A DNA stretch of 64,000 nucleotides from CAYFTL01 sp964346145. GTDB lineage: Bacteria > Bacillota > Clostridia > Christensenellales > Aristaeellaceae. The position numbers and the translations under genes were made by a program. The notes below the pieces were generated by a model that did no database searches, had not been told where the DNA came from, and saw only the letters and a list, made by a program, of their open reading frames with translations. This document shows positions 41,995 through 51,088 of the stretch, piece after piece; position 1 is the stretch's first letter, and every line of letters starts with the position of its first letter. The stretch spans positions 1 through 64,000 of the forward strand of contig CAYFTL010000008.1 of NCBI GenBank assembly GCA_964346145.1, in the 5' to 3' direction.

Positions 41995-44412
41995 CTAGTC
42001 TTGGCCTTGGCTTAAAAACTTGATGCGCTTGTTGCACCGGGGCATTTTTGTAAACAGGTAGGAAAGCTCGCTGCGCTCGGCCGGAGATGCGCTGAGCCAA
42101 AGTCCGGATACCGCCCGTTGGCTGAGCGCCCAATCGAGCACCTCCGCCGGGGTGCATTGCATCAGCGGGATTACCGCGGCGCAGTATTCCCAAACCGCTT
42201 TTAAAGTGCGGCGTGTCAAGGTCAAGCCGGCTTTGTCCAGCTTTTGGCGAAGCTCTTTTAAATGCAGCTCTACTTCGCCAGGCACCGGCTGATCGGGGCT
42301 GAAGAGCGCCTTGAGCTTGCGCAGGCCCACGGTGCCCTCGGGCGCCTCCCAATCGCTTTGGGCATCGCTGCGCCAATCTTCGCTGGCGGGCAAGCCTTCA
42401 AAGTGGATGGAGAATGCGCGATCGGCCAGCGCGGCAGCGGGGCGCGCCTGGCCCAGTTCGAGAATCAGCCGCAAAGCCTTGGGTAGTTCTAAGGCCTGGT
42501 TGCCGCAGCGAATCAGACGGGGACCATATTCTTCGCTCAGGCCGAAAAAGCCCGAGGCGTAGCCGGCCGCGTCGCTGTAGCCGGCGTTGTTAATCAATAA
42601 AAGCGAAGGTGCCAGACCCTCGTGCTGGCTTAGCAACCGGTAGACCGCAGGATCTGTAGGCACCACCAGGCCGTCGCTCAGCTGGCGAAACAGCATTTGC
42701 TGGGCGGTGTGCCAATCGGGTTGTGCTTGAATTTCGCAAAAACACGCTAAATTTTCGCGATAAATACCCAGCACTTGTGCGCTCATGCGCACCGCAGCGC
42801 TCTTGCCGCTGCCCGGCAAGCCCGAAAGCAACAATATGGGGCTGAGGGCCAGGCAGGTTAACAGGTTGACCGCCTCGTCGTGGCTGAGCTTCCAACCGGC
42901 GCATTCAAAGCGGATGCGCAGATCGCTGAGCAGTTCCCCGGCCGAAACTTCGCGCAGCATCGGCGGAGACGGGGGTTCCAAATCGCCGGTGTGAGCCAGG
43001 GAGATGAAGGCGTGGCGGGCTTTTTGATCGATCAGCTGGGAGGCCAATCGCTTTTCAAGGCTCTGGTTGAGCTCGCCTTCGATGGTGGATTTGGTTTGTG
43101 CCAGGCTGTCCCGGGCTGCCTGGGCCCGGCTTTCCAGGGCTTGAATGGAAGCCTTGAGCTGGTCGGCCTTGGCCTCCAGCCGGCGCACTTCCCGTTTGTT
43201 CTGTTCCCGCAGCTCGTCCATCAGCTGGTTGCGGGTGTCGGTGTGCTTCAGGCGCAGCTCGTCAATTTCGCCGATCAGCTTAAGCCGCTCGGCCTCCAGC
43301 GCGGTCATTTGCTGTTCTAAACTCAGCTGTTCCTTAGATTTGGAGGCCGGCTGTTCGCCCAACCATAGCTTAAGGTTTTCCCGGTTCTGGCCTTCGGGGA
43401 ACATGGCCTCCAGCAGGGTTTGGCGCGCTTCGGGCTGGTACCACACGTTGCCCAGCGCGTCCAGCGCCTCCTTGACCGGGTCCTGGGCGGGCATGCCGCT
43501 CACATCTTCGGGCACCGGGTGCCCCAGCTGATCCATGCGCGCCTGGGTCCACTTATCGTCCACGATTTCCGACAGGCTGCGCCTGCGCGTTGGCGCAGGG
43601 ATAGGGCGCTGTAGCAAATTATTGCGGGAGATCCAGGCTTTCTCCTTTGTTTTTTCGGTTTCTTGAGTTGGTTCCTGTGGGGAGGCGGCAGCAGGAGATG
43701 CCGCTTTGTCTGTGGTGATGCTTTCGGTTTGCTGCTGCTTGGGCTCGGCGGTTTGAGCCTGTTGCTCGGCCGGTTTTTGTTGCTCGGCCAGGTTTGCGTT
43801 CCAATTGCAGTACAAGCTGACATTCAACCCGGGCTCCAGCTGCAAATCAAAAATGTGTTTGCAGGCTTCCTCCAGCGGAAAAGTGCTCAGGGAAGGTTCG
43901 GCAAGCAACTCAATTTCGTGTGCCGTTTCGCCTTCGCGCCAAGCAAATGGACCGATCAGCTGCTGAGCGCTGCGCGCCATGACCAAGGTCGAACCTGGCA
44001 ACGCATCTACGTAGGCGATGGATGCACCGTCGTCCATGGTGACCACTTCGGCCAGCAGCGCAGTTTTGGGCGGTTTGCGCACCGCGTCGGAATAGACGAT
44101 CTGCTCGTTGCGTTCATCCCGGTCGGGCCGGTAGTTTTTGTTTAGGCGTAGCTTAGGGCGTTCGCCATCGCCCGTGCATAAATCCAAAACGCAGTAGCGG
44201 CCTAGGGCGCGCATACGTTTTTTAAAGCGCATGGACTCTTTTTTATCGGGCACCACGCGCACAAAGCCATCTTGTGGGCATTCGCGCTCAATGTTTGGGA
44301 TGAGCTCGCACCGGTCCGCACCCGAGCACAGCAGCGGGCGAACCCTGAAATATCCTTTTTCGCGATTGTCTTGTTGAAGGTAGCCTATACAATGCTTGCC
44401 ATTCAGCGTCAT
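41995..44412 (-). CDS. Large coiled-coil AAA+ protein with degenerate Walker B (McrB-like)
   Basis: An 805-residue protein of unknown function. Residues 1-205: beta-rich N-terminal domain I do not recognise. 205-260: Gln/Glu/Thr/Ala-rich linker. 363-462: long coiled coil. 510-675: AAA+ core with intact Walker A GLPGSGKS (531-538). The segment at 602-623 aligns with the McrB-type LLLDEMNLARVEYYFSDFL but reads LLLINNAGYSDAAGYASGFF, so both acidic Walker B residues are Asn. LPKALRLILELG and ADRAF correspond to the sensor region, also altered. 700-800: helical C-terminal domain. The ATG follows GAGGAG. No McrC or nuclease gene is near. Confidence 0.7.
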   Translation of the reverse strand: MTLNGKHCIGYLQQDNREKGYFRVRPLLCSGADRCELIPNIERECPQDGFVRVVPDKKESMRFKKRMRALGRYCVLDLCTGDGERPKLRLNKNYRPDRDERNEQIVYSDAVRKPPKTALLAEVVTMDDGASIAYVDALPGSTLVMARSAQQLIGPFAWREGETAHEIELLAEPSLSTFPLEEACKHIFDLQLEPGLNVSLYCNWNANLAEQQKPAEQQAQTAEPKQQQTESITTDKAASPAAASPQEPTQETEKTKEKAWISRNNLLQRPIPAPTRRRSLSEIVDDKWTQARMDQLGHPVPEDVSGMPAQDPVKEALDALGNVWYQPEARQTLLEAMFPEGQNRENLKLWLGEQPASKSKEQLSLEQQMTALEAERLKLIGEIDELRLKHTDTRNQLMDELREQNKREVRRLEAKADQLKASIQALESRAQAARDSLAQTKSTIEGELNQSLEKRLASQLIDQKARHAFISLAHTGDLEPPSPPMLREVSAGELLSDLRIRFECAGWKLSHDEAVNLLTCLALSPILLLSGLPGSGKSAAVRMSAQVLGIYRENLACFCEIQAQPDWHTAQQMLFRQLSDGLVVPTDPAVYRLLSQHEGLAPSLLLINNAGYSDAAGYASGFFGLSEEYGPRLIRCGNQALELPKALRLILELGQARPAAALADRAFSIHFEGLPASEDWRSDAQSDWEAPEGTVGLRKLKALFSPDQPVPGEVELHLKELRQKLDKAGLTLTRRTLKAVWEYCAAVIPLMQCTPAEVLDWALSQRAVSGLWLSASPAERSELSYLFTKMPRCNKRIKFLSQGQD

Positions 44413-44443
44413 AGCAACGTCTCCTCTGGGTTATTCCGGTTAA

Positions 44444-44480
44444 TATAACAAAAAGCTGCCCACACCAGCGTAGGCAGCTA
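44444..44480 (-). terminator. Terminator of the ktrAB transcript
   Basis: AGCTGCC / GGCAGCT with a 12-base loop; on the minus strand it is followed by TTTTTGTTAT. It separates ktrA from the AAA+ gene, which starts only 32 bp later and so must have a promoter in or near this hairpin. Confidence 0.7.
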
Positions 44481-44605
44481 ACTCGCTACTTTTGTACAGA
44501 TTGGGTTAACTTTATTATAAAAAAGTTCGTGGGCAACGTCAAGCGCAAACCGAGGCGATAAGCCTTATAAAACGGTATAAATCCTGTGTGGCAAGGTCAA
44601 TCGAC

Positions 44606-45256
44606 CTATTTGTGCGGTTTGCGTTCTTCCAACGTGATCAGCACATCCTCTTCGGTCAATACCCTGTCCGGCGATATGGGGATGCTCAGCTTGTCGCCCC
44701 GGCGAGCGGCGAGGATCATTAGCCCATGTTTGCGGCGGATATCGGCCTGGCGAACCGTTTTGCCGATCCATTCTTCCAGCGGGCGCATTTCGGAAATGAC
44801 GTAGAGTTCCGATTCCTCCAAAATATCCATAATATTGGAGCCCACCAATTGCCGGGCGATTTTTTCCCCCGTTTCGTGCTCAGGGAGCACCACTTGGTCT
44901 GCGCCGATGTTTTTCAAAATTCTCTTCTGTCGCAGGCCTTGCGCTTTCACCATAACATATTGGGCGCCTTGTTCCTTTGCGACCATGGTGGCAATCAAGG
45001 AAGCCTCAAAATCTTCTCCCATAGCCAGTATGACTACATCGTAATTGCCTAACCCCAGCGTTTTCATGGCGCTCTCGTCCGCCATGTCCATCTGGATGGC
45101 CTGCGTGGCATATTCCGTGGCTGCGTGCACCTTGGCGGCGTCCCGGTCGCAGGCTAAAATGTTGACGTCGTGCTGGGCCAGCGTTTGCACGATGCTCATG
45201 CCGAACCGGCCCAGGCCAAGGATCGCAAATTGGGTAATTTTCTTTTGTTTTGCCAT
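44606..45256 (-). CDS. ktrA: Potassium uptake regulatory subunit KtrA (TrkA family)
   Basis: A 216-residue cytoplasmic RCK protein that gates KtrB by binding ATP/ADP. The Rossmann motif FAILGLGRFGMSIVQTLA is at the start, followed by the DRD of the second strand, and residues 135-216 form the RCK-C (TrkA-C) domain (ISEMRPLEEWIGKTVRQADI). The start MAKQKKITQFA was chosen because CGGAGATG lies upstream. It begins 15 bp after the ktrB stop, so the order is ktrB-ktrA in one operon. Confidence 0.9.
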   Translation of the reverse strand: MAKQKKITQFAILGLGRFGMSIVQTLAQHDVNILACDRDAAKVHAATEYATQAIQMDMADESAMKTLGLGNYDVVILAMGEDFEASLIATMVAKEQGAQYVMVKAQGLRQKRILKNIGADQVVLPEHETGEKIARQLVGSNIMDILEESELYVISEMRPLEEWIGKTVRQADIRRKHGLMILAARRGDKLSIPISPDRVLTEEDVLITLEERKPHK

Positions 45257-45271
45257 AATGCACATCTCCGT

Positions 45272-46665
45272 TTAGCCAATAATAACCCGTTCTTCGGGGT
45301 AGGTGGTGCCGTCGCTCTCTCTGTGCAATTTCATGTTCAGGGCCACCACAACGGTGACCGGGCCCAACCGGCCCAGGAACATACATAGGATGAGAATCCC
45401 TTTGCCCGGCGAGGACAAAAGCGGCGTGATGCCTGTGCTGAGGCCGACCGTTCCGGCGGCCGAAGAGGTTTCAAACAACAAATCCATAAAGGAGTGAGGG
45501 TAACCGGCGCCCTGCTCGGTAAAATACAGCAGGATGGTAGAAACCGTTACCACGGTGATCATGGCGCAGGCCACCGTCAATGATTTTTGCAAAAGATCCA
45601 GTGGAAGGGTGCGCCCATAGGCTTCAATTTGGCTTCTTCCTTTGAAGACTGACAGCATGGAAACCACAATGACGCCCAGTGTGACGGTCTTGATGCCGCC
45701 GGCCGTGCCGGAGGGCGAGCCTCCGATGAGCATAAAGATGCAGGACACAAACTGGGAAGCCTCGGTCATTCCCCCCTGGTCGATGGTGTTAAACCCTGCG
45801 GTTCGCAGCGTGACCGATTGAAACAGGGAGGCGAGCAGCTTTTCCCCAAGGGGCAATCGGCCAGGGTTTTGGGGTTGGTCCATTCCAGCTGCAAAAAAAG
45901 AATTGCGCCGGACAGGAGCAGGGCTGCGGTAACCGTCAGCGCGATTTTGCTGTGCAGGGTCATGTGGCGCAGCCGCAGGCGGAGCGACCGTTTCTCTTGG
46001 TTCTTGGCCAGGGAATACACTTCGGCCAGCACGGTAAAGCCCAGTCCACCCAGCACGATCAGCCCCATGATGATGGCGTTGATAGGCAGGCTAGCCCGAT
46101 AGGGTGTCAGGTTGCTGTCGCCGACGATGTCAAACCCGGCATTGCAAAAGGCCGAAACGCTGTGGAAAATTCCTTTGCCTAGCGCATCGATAAAGGAAGT
46201 GCGGTCCGTGAAGAGAAAGGACAGTGTCAGCAGCAGCGCGCCAATGCCTTCGATAGCCAGGGTGAACAGAAGAATCCTTCGCACCAGCCGTACCATGCCG
46301 CCGGTGTGCGCCTGGTTGAAGGAGGCCTGGATGACCATTCGGTTTTTTAGGGAGATTTGGCGGCGCAAGACCATCATGCCCACCGTCAACAGGGTCATAA
46401 AGCCCAGTGCGCCGCACTGAATCAACGATAAGATCACGATATGGCCAAAGAGTGTCCAGTGTTCCAGCGTGTTGACCACCACAAGGCCGGTCACGCAGAC
46501 TGCCGAGGTAGAGGTAAATAGGGCATCCAGAAAGCCGACGCTCTCGCCGGAGCGGGAGGCAGCGGGTAGGTTCAGCAAAACGGCGCCCGCAAGGATGAGC
46601 AGTGCAAAGCTCAATGTGATGGTTTGCGATGGCGTCATTCGTAGTTTGTTGCGGATTGGTTCCAT
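45272..46665 (-). CDS. ktrB: Potassium transporter KtrB (TrkH family), one frameshift
   Basis: A membrane K+ channel-like protein of about 464 residues if restored. The four pore loops are all present: TSTSAVCVTGLVVV, HSVSAFCNAGFD, SVTLRTAGFNTID and SSAAGTVGLSTG; each carries the filter glycine. The frame breaks at about 45866-45872 (TNPKTLA | LPLGEKLLASLF), between the second and third pore loops. All other features are intact and ktrA follows, so the shift may be a sequence error. The start MEPIRNKLRM follows GAAGG. Confidence 0.85.
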
Positions 46666-46749
46666 CAATGTGCCTTCTTTAAATAATATATTTTTGTTGT
46701 CTTGCCCTAGACAGGGATGGCGCATTCAAATTGAGAAGCGGGGAGCAAC

Positions 46750-47256
46750 TTAAATCAAATAGGCGCATACGTCCAGGATTACATTGCCCTCTTCGTCGGG
46801 GGTGGTGAAGCGGGGGCAATTGTAGCGCTCAAAAAACCAGCCCTTGTCGGAAAAGTTCCAGCCTTGCTGCTTGAGCGCCGACATGGCCAAGTCCGAGGCT
46901 TCGGTGCTGTAAAGTTCGCCGTTTTTATCGTTGCCGTACAGCCAGCAGACGCCCAACGGGCCGGCGGGGATGTGGGCAGACTGGAAGATATCGGGTACCT
47001 GGGCATCGGGAGCGAAGAGGGCGCCGATCCAGTATTCGAAGGTTCCGCTTTCGTTGATGCGCATGGCGCCCACCAAATCTTCGCTGATGCCGTCGACATG
47101 TTTTATCTGGGTCAAAACATCGTTCCAATTCTCGCGAAAGTGCAGTTCCCAATAGGAGGCAAACGAGCCGGAGGGATCCCGGTCTTGGTCGGTGTAGCGC
47201 TTGCCGATCAGCTTTAGTGCGGGGTATTCTTCTTTGTAAACCTTGATAACCTTCAT
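46750..47256 (-). CDS. GyrI-like small-molecule-binding domain protein
   Basis: A 168-residue protein with the effector-binding fold shared by AraC/BmrR sensor domains and GyrI. The N-terminus KVIKVYKEEYPALKLIGKRY and the end GWFFERYNCPRF…LDVCAYLI are typical of the integron-associated effector-binding group. It has no DNA-binding domain. Some stand-alone members bind drugs or hydrolyse cyclopropanoid toxins; the role here is unknown. The ATG follows AGGAGGG. It is the third gene of a leftward unit with pepF and an acidic 113-residue protein. Confidence 0.78.
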   Translation of the reverse strand: MKVIKVYKEEYPALKLIGKRYTDQDRDPSGSFASYWELHFRENWNDVLTQIKHVDGISEDLVGAMRINESGTFEYWIGALFAPDAQVPDIFQSAHIPAGPLGVCWLYGNDKNGELYSTEASDLAMSALKQQGWNFSDKGWFFERYNCPRFTTPDEEGNVILDVCAYLI

Positions 47257-47267
47257 AATTAACCCTC

Positions 47268-47609
47268 CTATTCCCATTCCACCAGGCCGCATGCCTCCAG
47301 ATATTGTTGCTGTGCGGCCATGTATTCGTCCACAAAGTCGGCCAACAAAGGTTCGTTTTGGGAGGCTATATCAAGTAGGGCGCACAAGGATTCGAAGATG
47401 TGTTCGAAGGCGTCTTCGTCGTCGTAGTAGCTGTCGCCCATGTAGCCCTGCTCGTCCACCACGCCTGCGCTTTGCATGTATGCGAGATCTAAATCCATGG
47501 CGGCGCTCACCAGGTTGCTTATGTCGGCGTCCAGCGCAGCGTAGCGCGCCGGATTTTTTATGCGCCCGAGTATAAAATTGAGCGCGCGCAGGGGATTGTA
47601 TTCGCTCAT
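47268..47609 (-). CDS. Acidic 113-residue protein of unknown function
   Basis: A soluble, mostly helical, strongly acidic protein (MSEYNPLRALNFILGRIKNP at the start, with a DDEDAFEHIFESL segment). I recognise no family. It is translationally coupled to pepF: its ATG overlaps the pepF TGA, and it ends 11 bp before the GyrI-like start. This arrangement suggests it is really expressed. Confidence 0.6.
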   Translation of the reverse strand: MSEYNPLRALNFILGRIKNPARYAALDADISNLVSAAMDLDLAYMQSAGVVDEQGYMGDSYYDDEDAFEHIFESLCALLDIASQNEPLLADFVDEYMAAQQQYLEACGLVEWE

Positions 47610-49384
47610 TGTGCCACGCTTTCAAAGCGGCTGAGCAGGTTGGCAAACTCCTTGAGCGCCTGGCGCACCGGCTCGGGGGAGGACATGTCCACCCCGGCCA
47701 GCTTCAACGCCTCGATGGGCGGTAGGCTGCTGCCCGCTTTCAAAAATTGTTTGTATTGCTCCACTGCGCCGGCGCCTTCATTGCGGATTTTGGCGGCCAA
47801 CGCCATGGCGGCCGAGAATCCGGTGGCGTATTGGTATACGTAGAAAGCACGGTAGAAGTGGGGAATTTCCATCCATTCGTAGCGCATCAGCTCGGGCTGG
47901 CCGATGGGCGCGTAGTAGTCCCGGTTCAGCTGATCGTACACTGCGTTTAAGCTTTCGCCGGTTAGCGCCTGGCCCTGTTCGGCCATTTCGTGGCTCTTTT
48001 GCTCAAACTCTGCAAACATAGTTTGGCGAAACACCGTGGTGCGGAAGGATTCCAGCAGATTGTACAGCAGATACTGCTGGGCGGCGGGTTCACTGTAGCG
48101 CTCCAGCAGTTCCAGCATCACCAGCACCTCGTTGACCGTGGAGGCCACTTCGGCCACGAACAGCGAGTAGTCGGCAGTGGGGTAGGGCTGGGCGGCGTTG
48201 CTGTAAAAGCTGTGCATGGCATGGCCCATTTCGTGGGCCACGGTGAGCAGGCCGTCCAGGTTGTCGTTGTAGTTGAGCAGCACAAAGGGGTGGCAGCCGT
48301 AAACGCCCCAAGAGTATGCGCCCGAAGACTTGCCCTTAGTTTCGTATACGTCGATCCAGCGTCCGGCTTTGGCTTCGCGCAACTGGGCCTGATACTCGCT
48401 CCCCAGCGGCTTTAAGCAGTCCACCACCAGGTCGTACGCCTGGTCGAAGGGCAGGTTGATTTCGAACTCCTTGACCGCCGGCAGGTAGATATCGTACATT
48501 TGGGGGTCGTCTATGCCGTTGAGTTTGGCACACAGCAATACATAACGGTGCAGATCGGGCAGGCTGTCGCGCACGGCGCTCACCAGGTTGTGATATACCT
48601 GGGTGGGAATGGCGTCGGGGAACAGCGTGCTGTCCATGGCCGATGTGTGCTTGGCCGCCTGGGCGTAGAACAGATCGCCCTTGACCGAACCGCTGTAAAT
48701 GGCGGGGATTGTATTTTCAAAGGTTTTGTAGGTGCCGTGCATGGATTCGAAGGCGCGCCGGCGGACGTTTCGATCGCGGTTCATGCGGTAGGTGCTGTAG
48801 TTGCCGTGGGTCACGGGCACCATGTTGCCGTGCTCGTCCTCGATTTGGGGAAAGGACATATCGGCATCGGTGAGCATATCGAACACGGTGGAGGCGGTGG
48901 CCCCCATTTCACCGGTCATGGCCACCAGCCGCTCGCCCTCAGCCGACAGGGTGTGGGGGCGCTGGCGCTTGACCTCCTGCAAATCTACCCGGTAGATGTG
49001 CAGCTCGTCGCTTTCGATGTAGCTGTCCAGCACACTCTCGTCCAAAGTCAGCAGTTCGGGCACTACGTAGGCCGAGGCGGTGCTCAGCTTGACCAGCAGG
49101 CCCTGGGCCTGGTCGGTCAGCGCCTGATATTGAGTGGCTGCGTTGTCCTCATCCCGGCGCATGCGGGAATAGGCGTACAGCTGCTCGCCGGTTTGGCGCG
49201 CACCGTACAAGAGGTCAAAGCAGGCTTTGAGCTGGCTTAGCTGTCCCAGTTTGCCTTCAAACTGGGCAATTTGTTGGGTCTGCTCAGCCATCTGGGCCGC
49301 CCTTTGCTGCCAGCTGTCTTGGTTTTCGATTAAATCTTCCAGCTTCCATTTGTATTGAATGTCGATTTCCGATCGGGTTTTCAT
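47606..49384 (-). CDS. pepF: Oligoendopeptidase F
   Basis: A 592-residue M3-family zinc metallopeptidase that cuts oligopeptides of roughly 7-17 residues in the cytoplasm. The active site VAHEMGHAMHSFYSN has HExxH, with the third ligand Glu in LFVAEVASTVNEVL. The N-terminal half is the usual helical lid. The start MKTRSEIDIQYKWKLEDLI follows TTGGAGG. It opens a three-gene leftward unit. With PepV, the M20 enzyme and possibly the HEIAH protein it points to peptide use. Confidence 0.95.
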   Translation of the reverse strand: MKTRSEIDIQYKWKLEDLIENQDSWQQRAAQMAEQTQQIAQFEGKLGQLSQLKACFDLLYGARQTGEQLYAYSRMRRDEDNAATQYQALTDQAQGLLVKLSTASAYVVPELLTLDESVLDSYIESDELHIYRVDLQEVKRQRPHTLSAEGERLVAMTGEMGATASTVFDMLTDADMSFPQIEDEHGNMVPVTHGNYSTYRMNRDRNVRRRAFESMHGTYKTFENTIPAIYSGSVKGDLFYAQAAKHTSAMDSTLFPDAIPTQVYHNLVSAVRDSLPDLHRYVLLCAKLNGIDDPQMYDIYLPAVKEFEINLPFDQAYDLVVDCLKPLGSEYQAQLREAKAGRWIDVYETKGKSSGAYSWGVYGCHPFVLLNYNDNLDGLLTVAHEMGHAMHSFYSNAAQPYPTADYSLFVAEVASTVNEVLVMLELLERYSEPAAQQYLLYNLLESFRTTVFRQTMFAEFEQKSHEMAEQGQALTGESLNAVYDQLNRDYYAPIGQPELMRYEWMEIPHFYRAFYVYQYATGFSAAMALAAKIRNEGAGAVEQYKQFLKAGSSLPPIEALKLAGVDMSSPEPVRQALKEFANLLSRFESVAQ

Positions 49385-49540
49385 ATAATTTTCCTCCAAC
49401 GGTTGTATAGGGTGTGCGCGGCAAAAGCTTTGCCGCGTTTCCTTCGTTTTGTATAGTATAGCGGTGCGCCGAAATTATGTAAAGCGGATTTAAAAAGGGC
49501 TAAAGGGGCGCCGGCCGCCAGGTTAAAAGGGGGACATGCG

Positions 49541-50908
49541 CTATGTATTTCGGGGCAAGCTACGCAGTTTTTTCTGCCAGCCGCCGCTATAGAACCGAAT
49601 CAGCGAAGGCAGCAGGCCGATGACCCAGCCGATGGGCGCGGCGAACCAAGTGCCGCGGTGGCCAAACAGACGGGCGAAGGCGATGGACAGCCCCACCTTC
49701 AGCACCAGTTCGCTCAAACCCGAAGACAAGGGCACCAACACTTCACCCATGCCCCGCAGCGCGCCGTTGAAGGTCCAAATAAGGCCCAGGAAGGCAAAGA
49801 AACAGGCGTACACCTTGAGCCCATAGCTTGCCATGGGCAATACGGCGACGAAGTTTGGATCGTCCGGCGGCACAAACAGCTGCAGCAACGGCTGCCCAAA
49901 CAGCCACACCGCTGCCGAAGAGACAAGGCTTAAGCCCATGACCAGCAGGCTGATTTGGTTGACACCCTGGCGGATCCTGCCCACATCCCTGGCGCCGGCG
50001 TTTTGGCCGGTGTACACCGAAAAGGAATGGGCAATGGAGGAAAAGGACAGCGAAGCCAGATTGTTGATGCGGGTAACGGTGGAAAAGGCAGCCACCATTT
50101 CGGTGTTGAAGGCGTTGATGACCCGGGTGACCACCATATCGCCCACCGCCAAGAGCATCGACTGCAGGCTGATGGGCAGGCCGATTTTGAGTATTTCCCG
50201 AAAGGATTGGGCGTCGGGGCGCATGTCCCGTCGGGTTAAGCGGAATATGGGCATAGCCTTTACGGTGTAGATTACGCAGGCGGCTGCGGCGATCCACTGG
50301 GAGACGACGGTGGCGACGGCTACCCCCATGACGCCTAGGCCAAAAGCCAACACAAAGACCAGATCCAGGATTACGTTCAGCACGCAGGTGAGAATCAAAA
50401 ACAAAAGCGGAATCTTGCTGTTGCCCACTGAGCGTAGCACGGCCGCTGCCGCGTTGTAGACCAGCAGGCCCAAACAGCCGCCGATGCAGATTTGCAGATA
50501 AAGCGTGGCATCGGCGATGATATCGGCCGGTGCATCCAACAGTTGCATGATGAAGGCCGAGCCGAATATGCCCACCAAGGACAGCACAAGCGCTGCAGCC
50601 AGCGTTACATAAATGGCGGCCGCAAGGATCCGGCGGATCTTTTGTTCGTCCCCTGAACCGAAGCTTTGGGATAGCAATATGGAAAAGGAACTGGTCAACC
50701 CCGAGGCCAGTGCCAACAGAAAAAATGTGCTGGAGCCGGTGGTGCCTATGGCGGCCAGCGCCGAAGAGCCCACACAGTTGCCCACCACGATGGAATCGGT
50801 GATGTTGTAAATCTGCTGAAAAATGCTGCCCACCATAACCGGCAGGCAAAAGCGGATCATCAGGTGGATGGGCGAACCGCTGGTCATGTTGATGGTTTTG
50901 CTGCTCAA
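49541..50908 (-). CDS. MATE family efflux transporter
   Basis: A 455-residue protein with twelve membrane segments in two halves, the NorM/DinF type that exports drugs or metabolites using Na+ or H+. Typical blocks: LMIRFCLPVMVGSIFQQIYN then ITDSIVVGN, and NSKIPLLFLILTCVLNVILD. It begins with TTG, 9 bases after AAAGGAGG. It is monocistronic; the 50909-51088 stretch upstream has no other feature. Confidence 0.92.
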   Translation of the reverse strand: MSSKTINMTSGSPIHLMIRFCLPVMVGSIFQQIYNITDSIVVGNCVGSSALAAIGTTGSSTFFLLALASGLTSSFSILLSQSFGSGDEQKIRRILAAAIYVTLAAALVLSLVGIFGSAFIMQLLDAPADIIADATLYLQICIGGCLGLLVYNAAAAVLRSVGNSKIPLLFLILTCVLNVILDLVFVLAFGLGVMGVAVATVVSQWIAAAACVIYTVKAMPIFRLTRRDMRPDAQSFREILKIGLPISLQSMLLAVGDMVVTRVINAFNTEMVAAFSTVTRINNLASLSFSSIAHSFSVYTGQNAGARDVGRIRQGVNQISLLVMGLSLVSSAAVWLFGQPLLQLFVPPDDPNFVAVLPMASYGLKVYACFFAFLGLIWTFNGALRGMGEVLVPLSSGLSELVLKVGLSIAFARLFGHRGTWFAAPIGWVIGLLPSLIRFYSGGWQKKLRSLPRNT

Positions 50909-51088
50909 AACGTGCGGCCTCCTTTGTGTGGCGCAAGGCGTTTGCCGAAGAATGTTTGCCGTGTGCCGGGGAAATATTGTCTGAATAAAACGGTGGGAAA
51001 GCCTTTGGTGACAAAGGCGGACTACCTTCTTTTGCCTTCGCCAGGCGGGGAGAGCAGCCCGGTGTTAAAAAATGGTGCGGTTTTATTG

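Noticed and set aside
41995..44412. A McrBC restriction system
   Set aside because: The ATPase lacks Walker B acids and no McrC-type nuclease or DNA-binding partner is encoded on either side (ktrAB and GrpB flank it).
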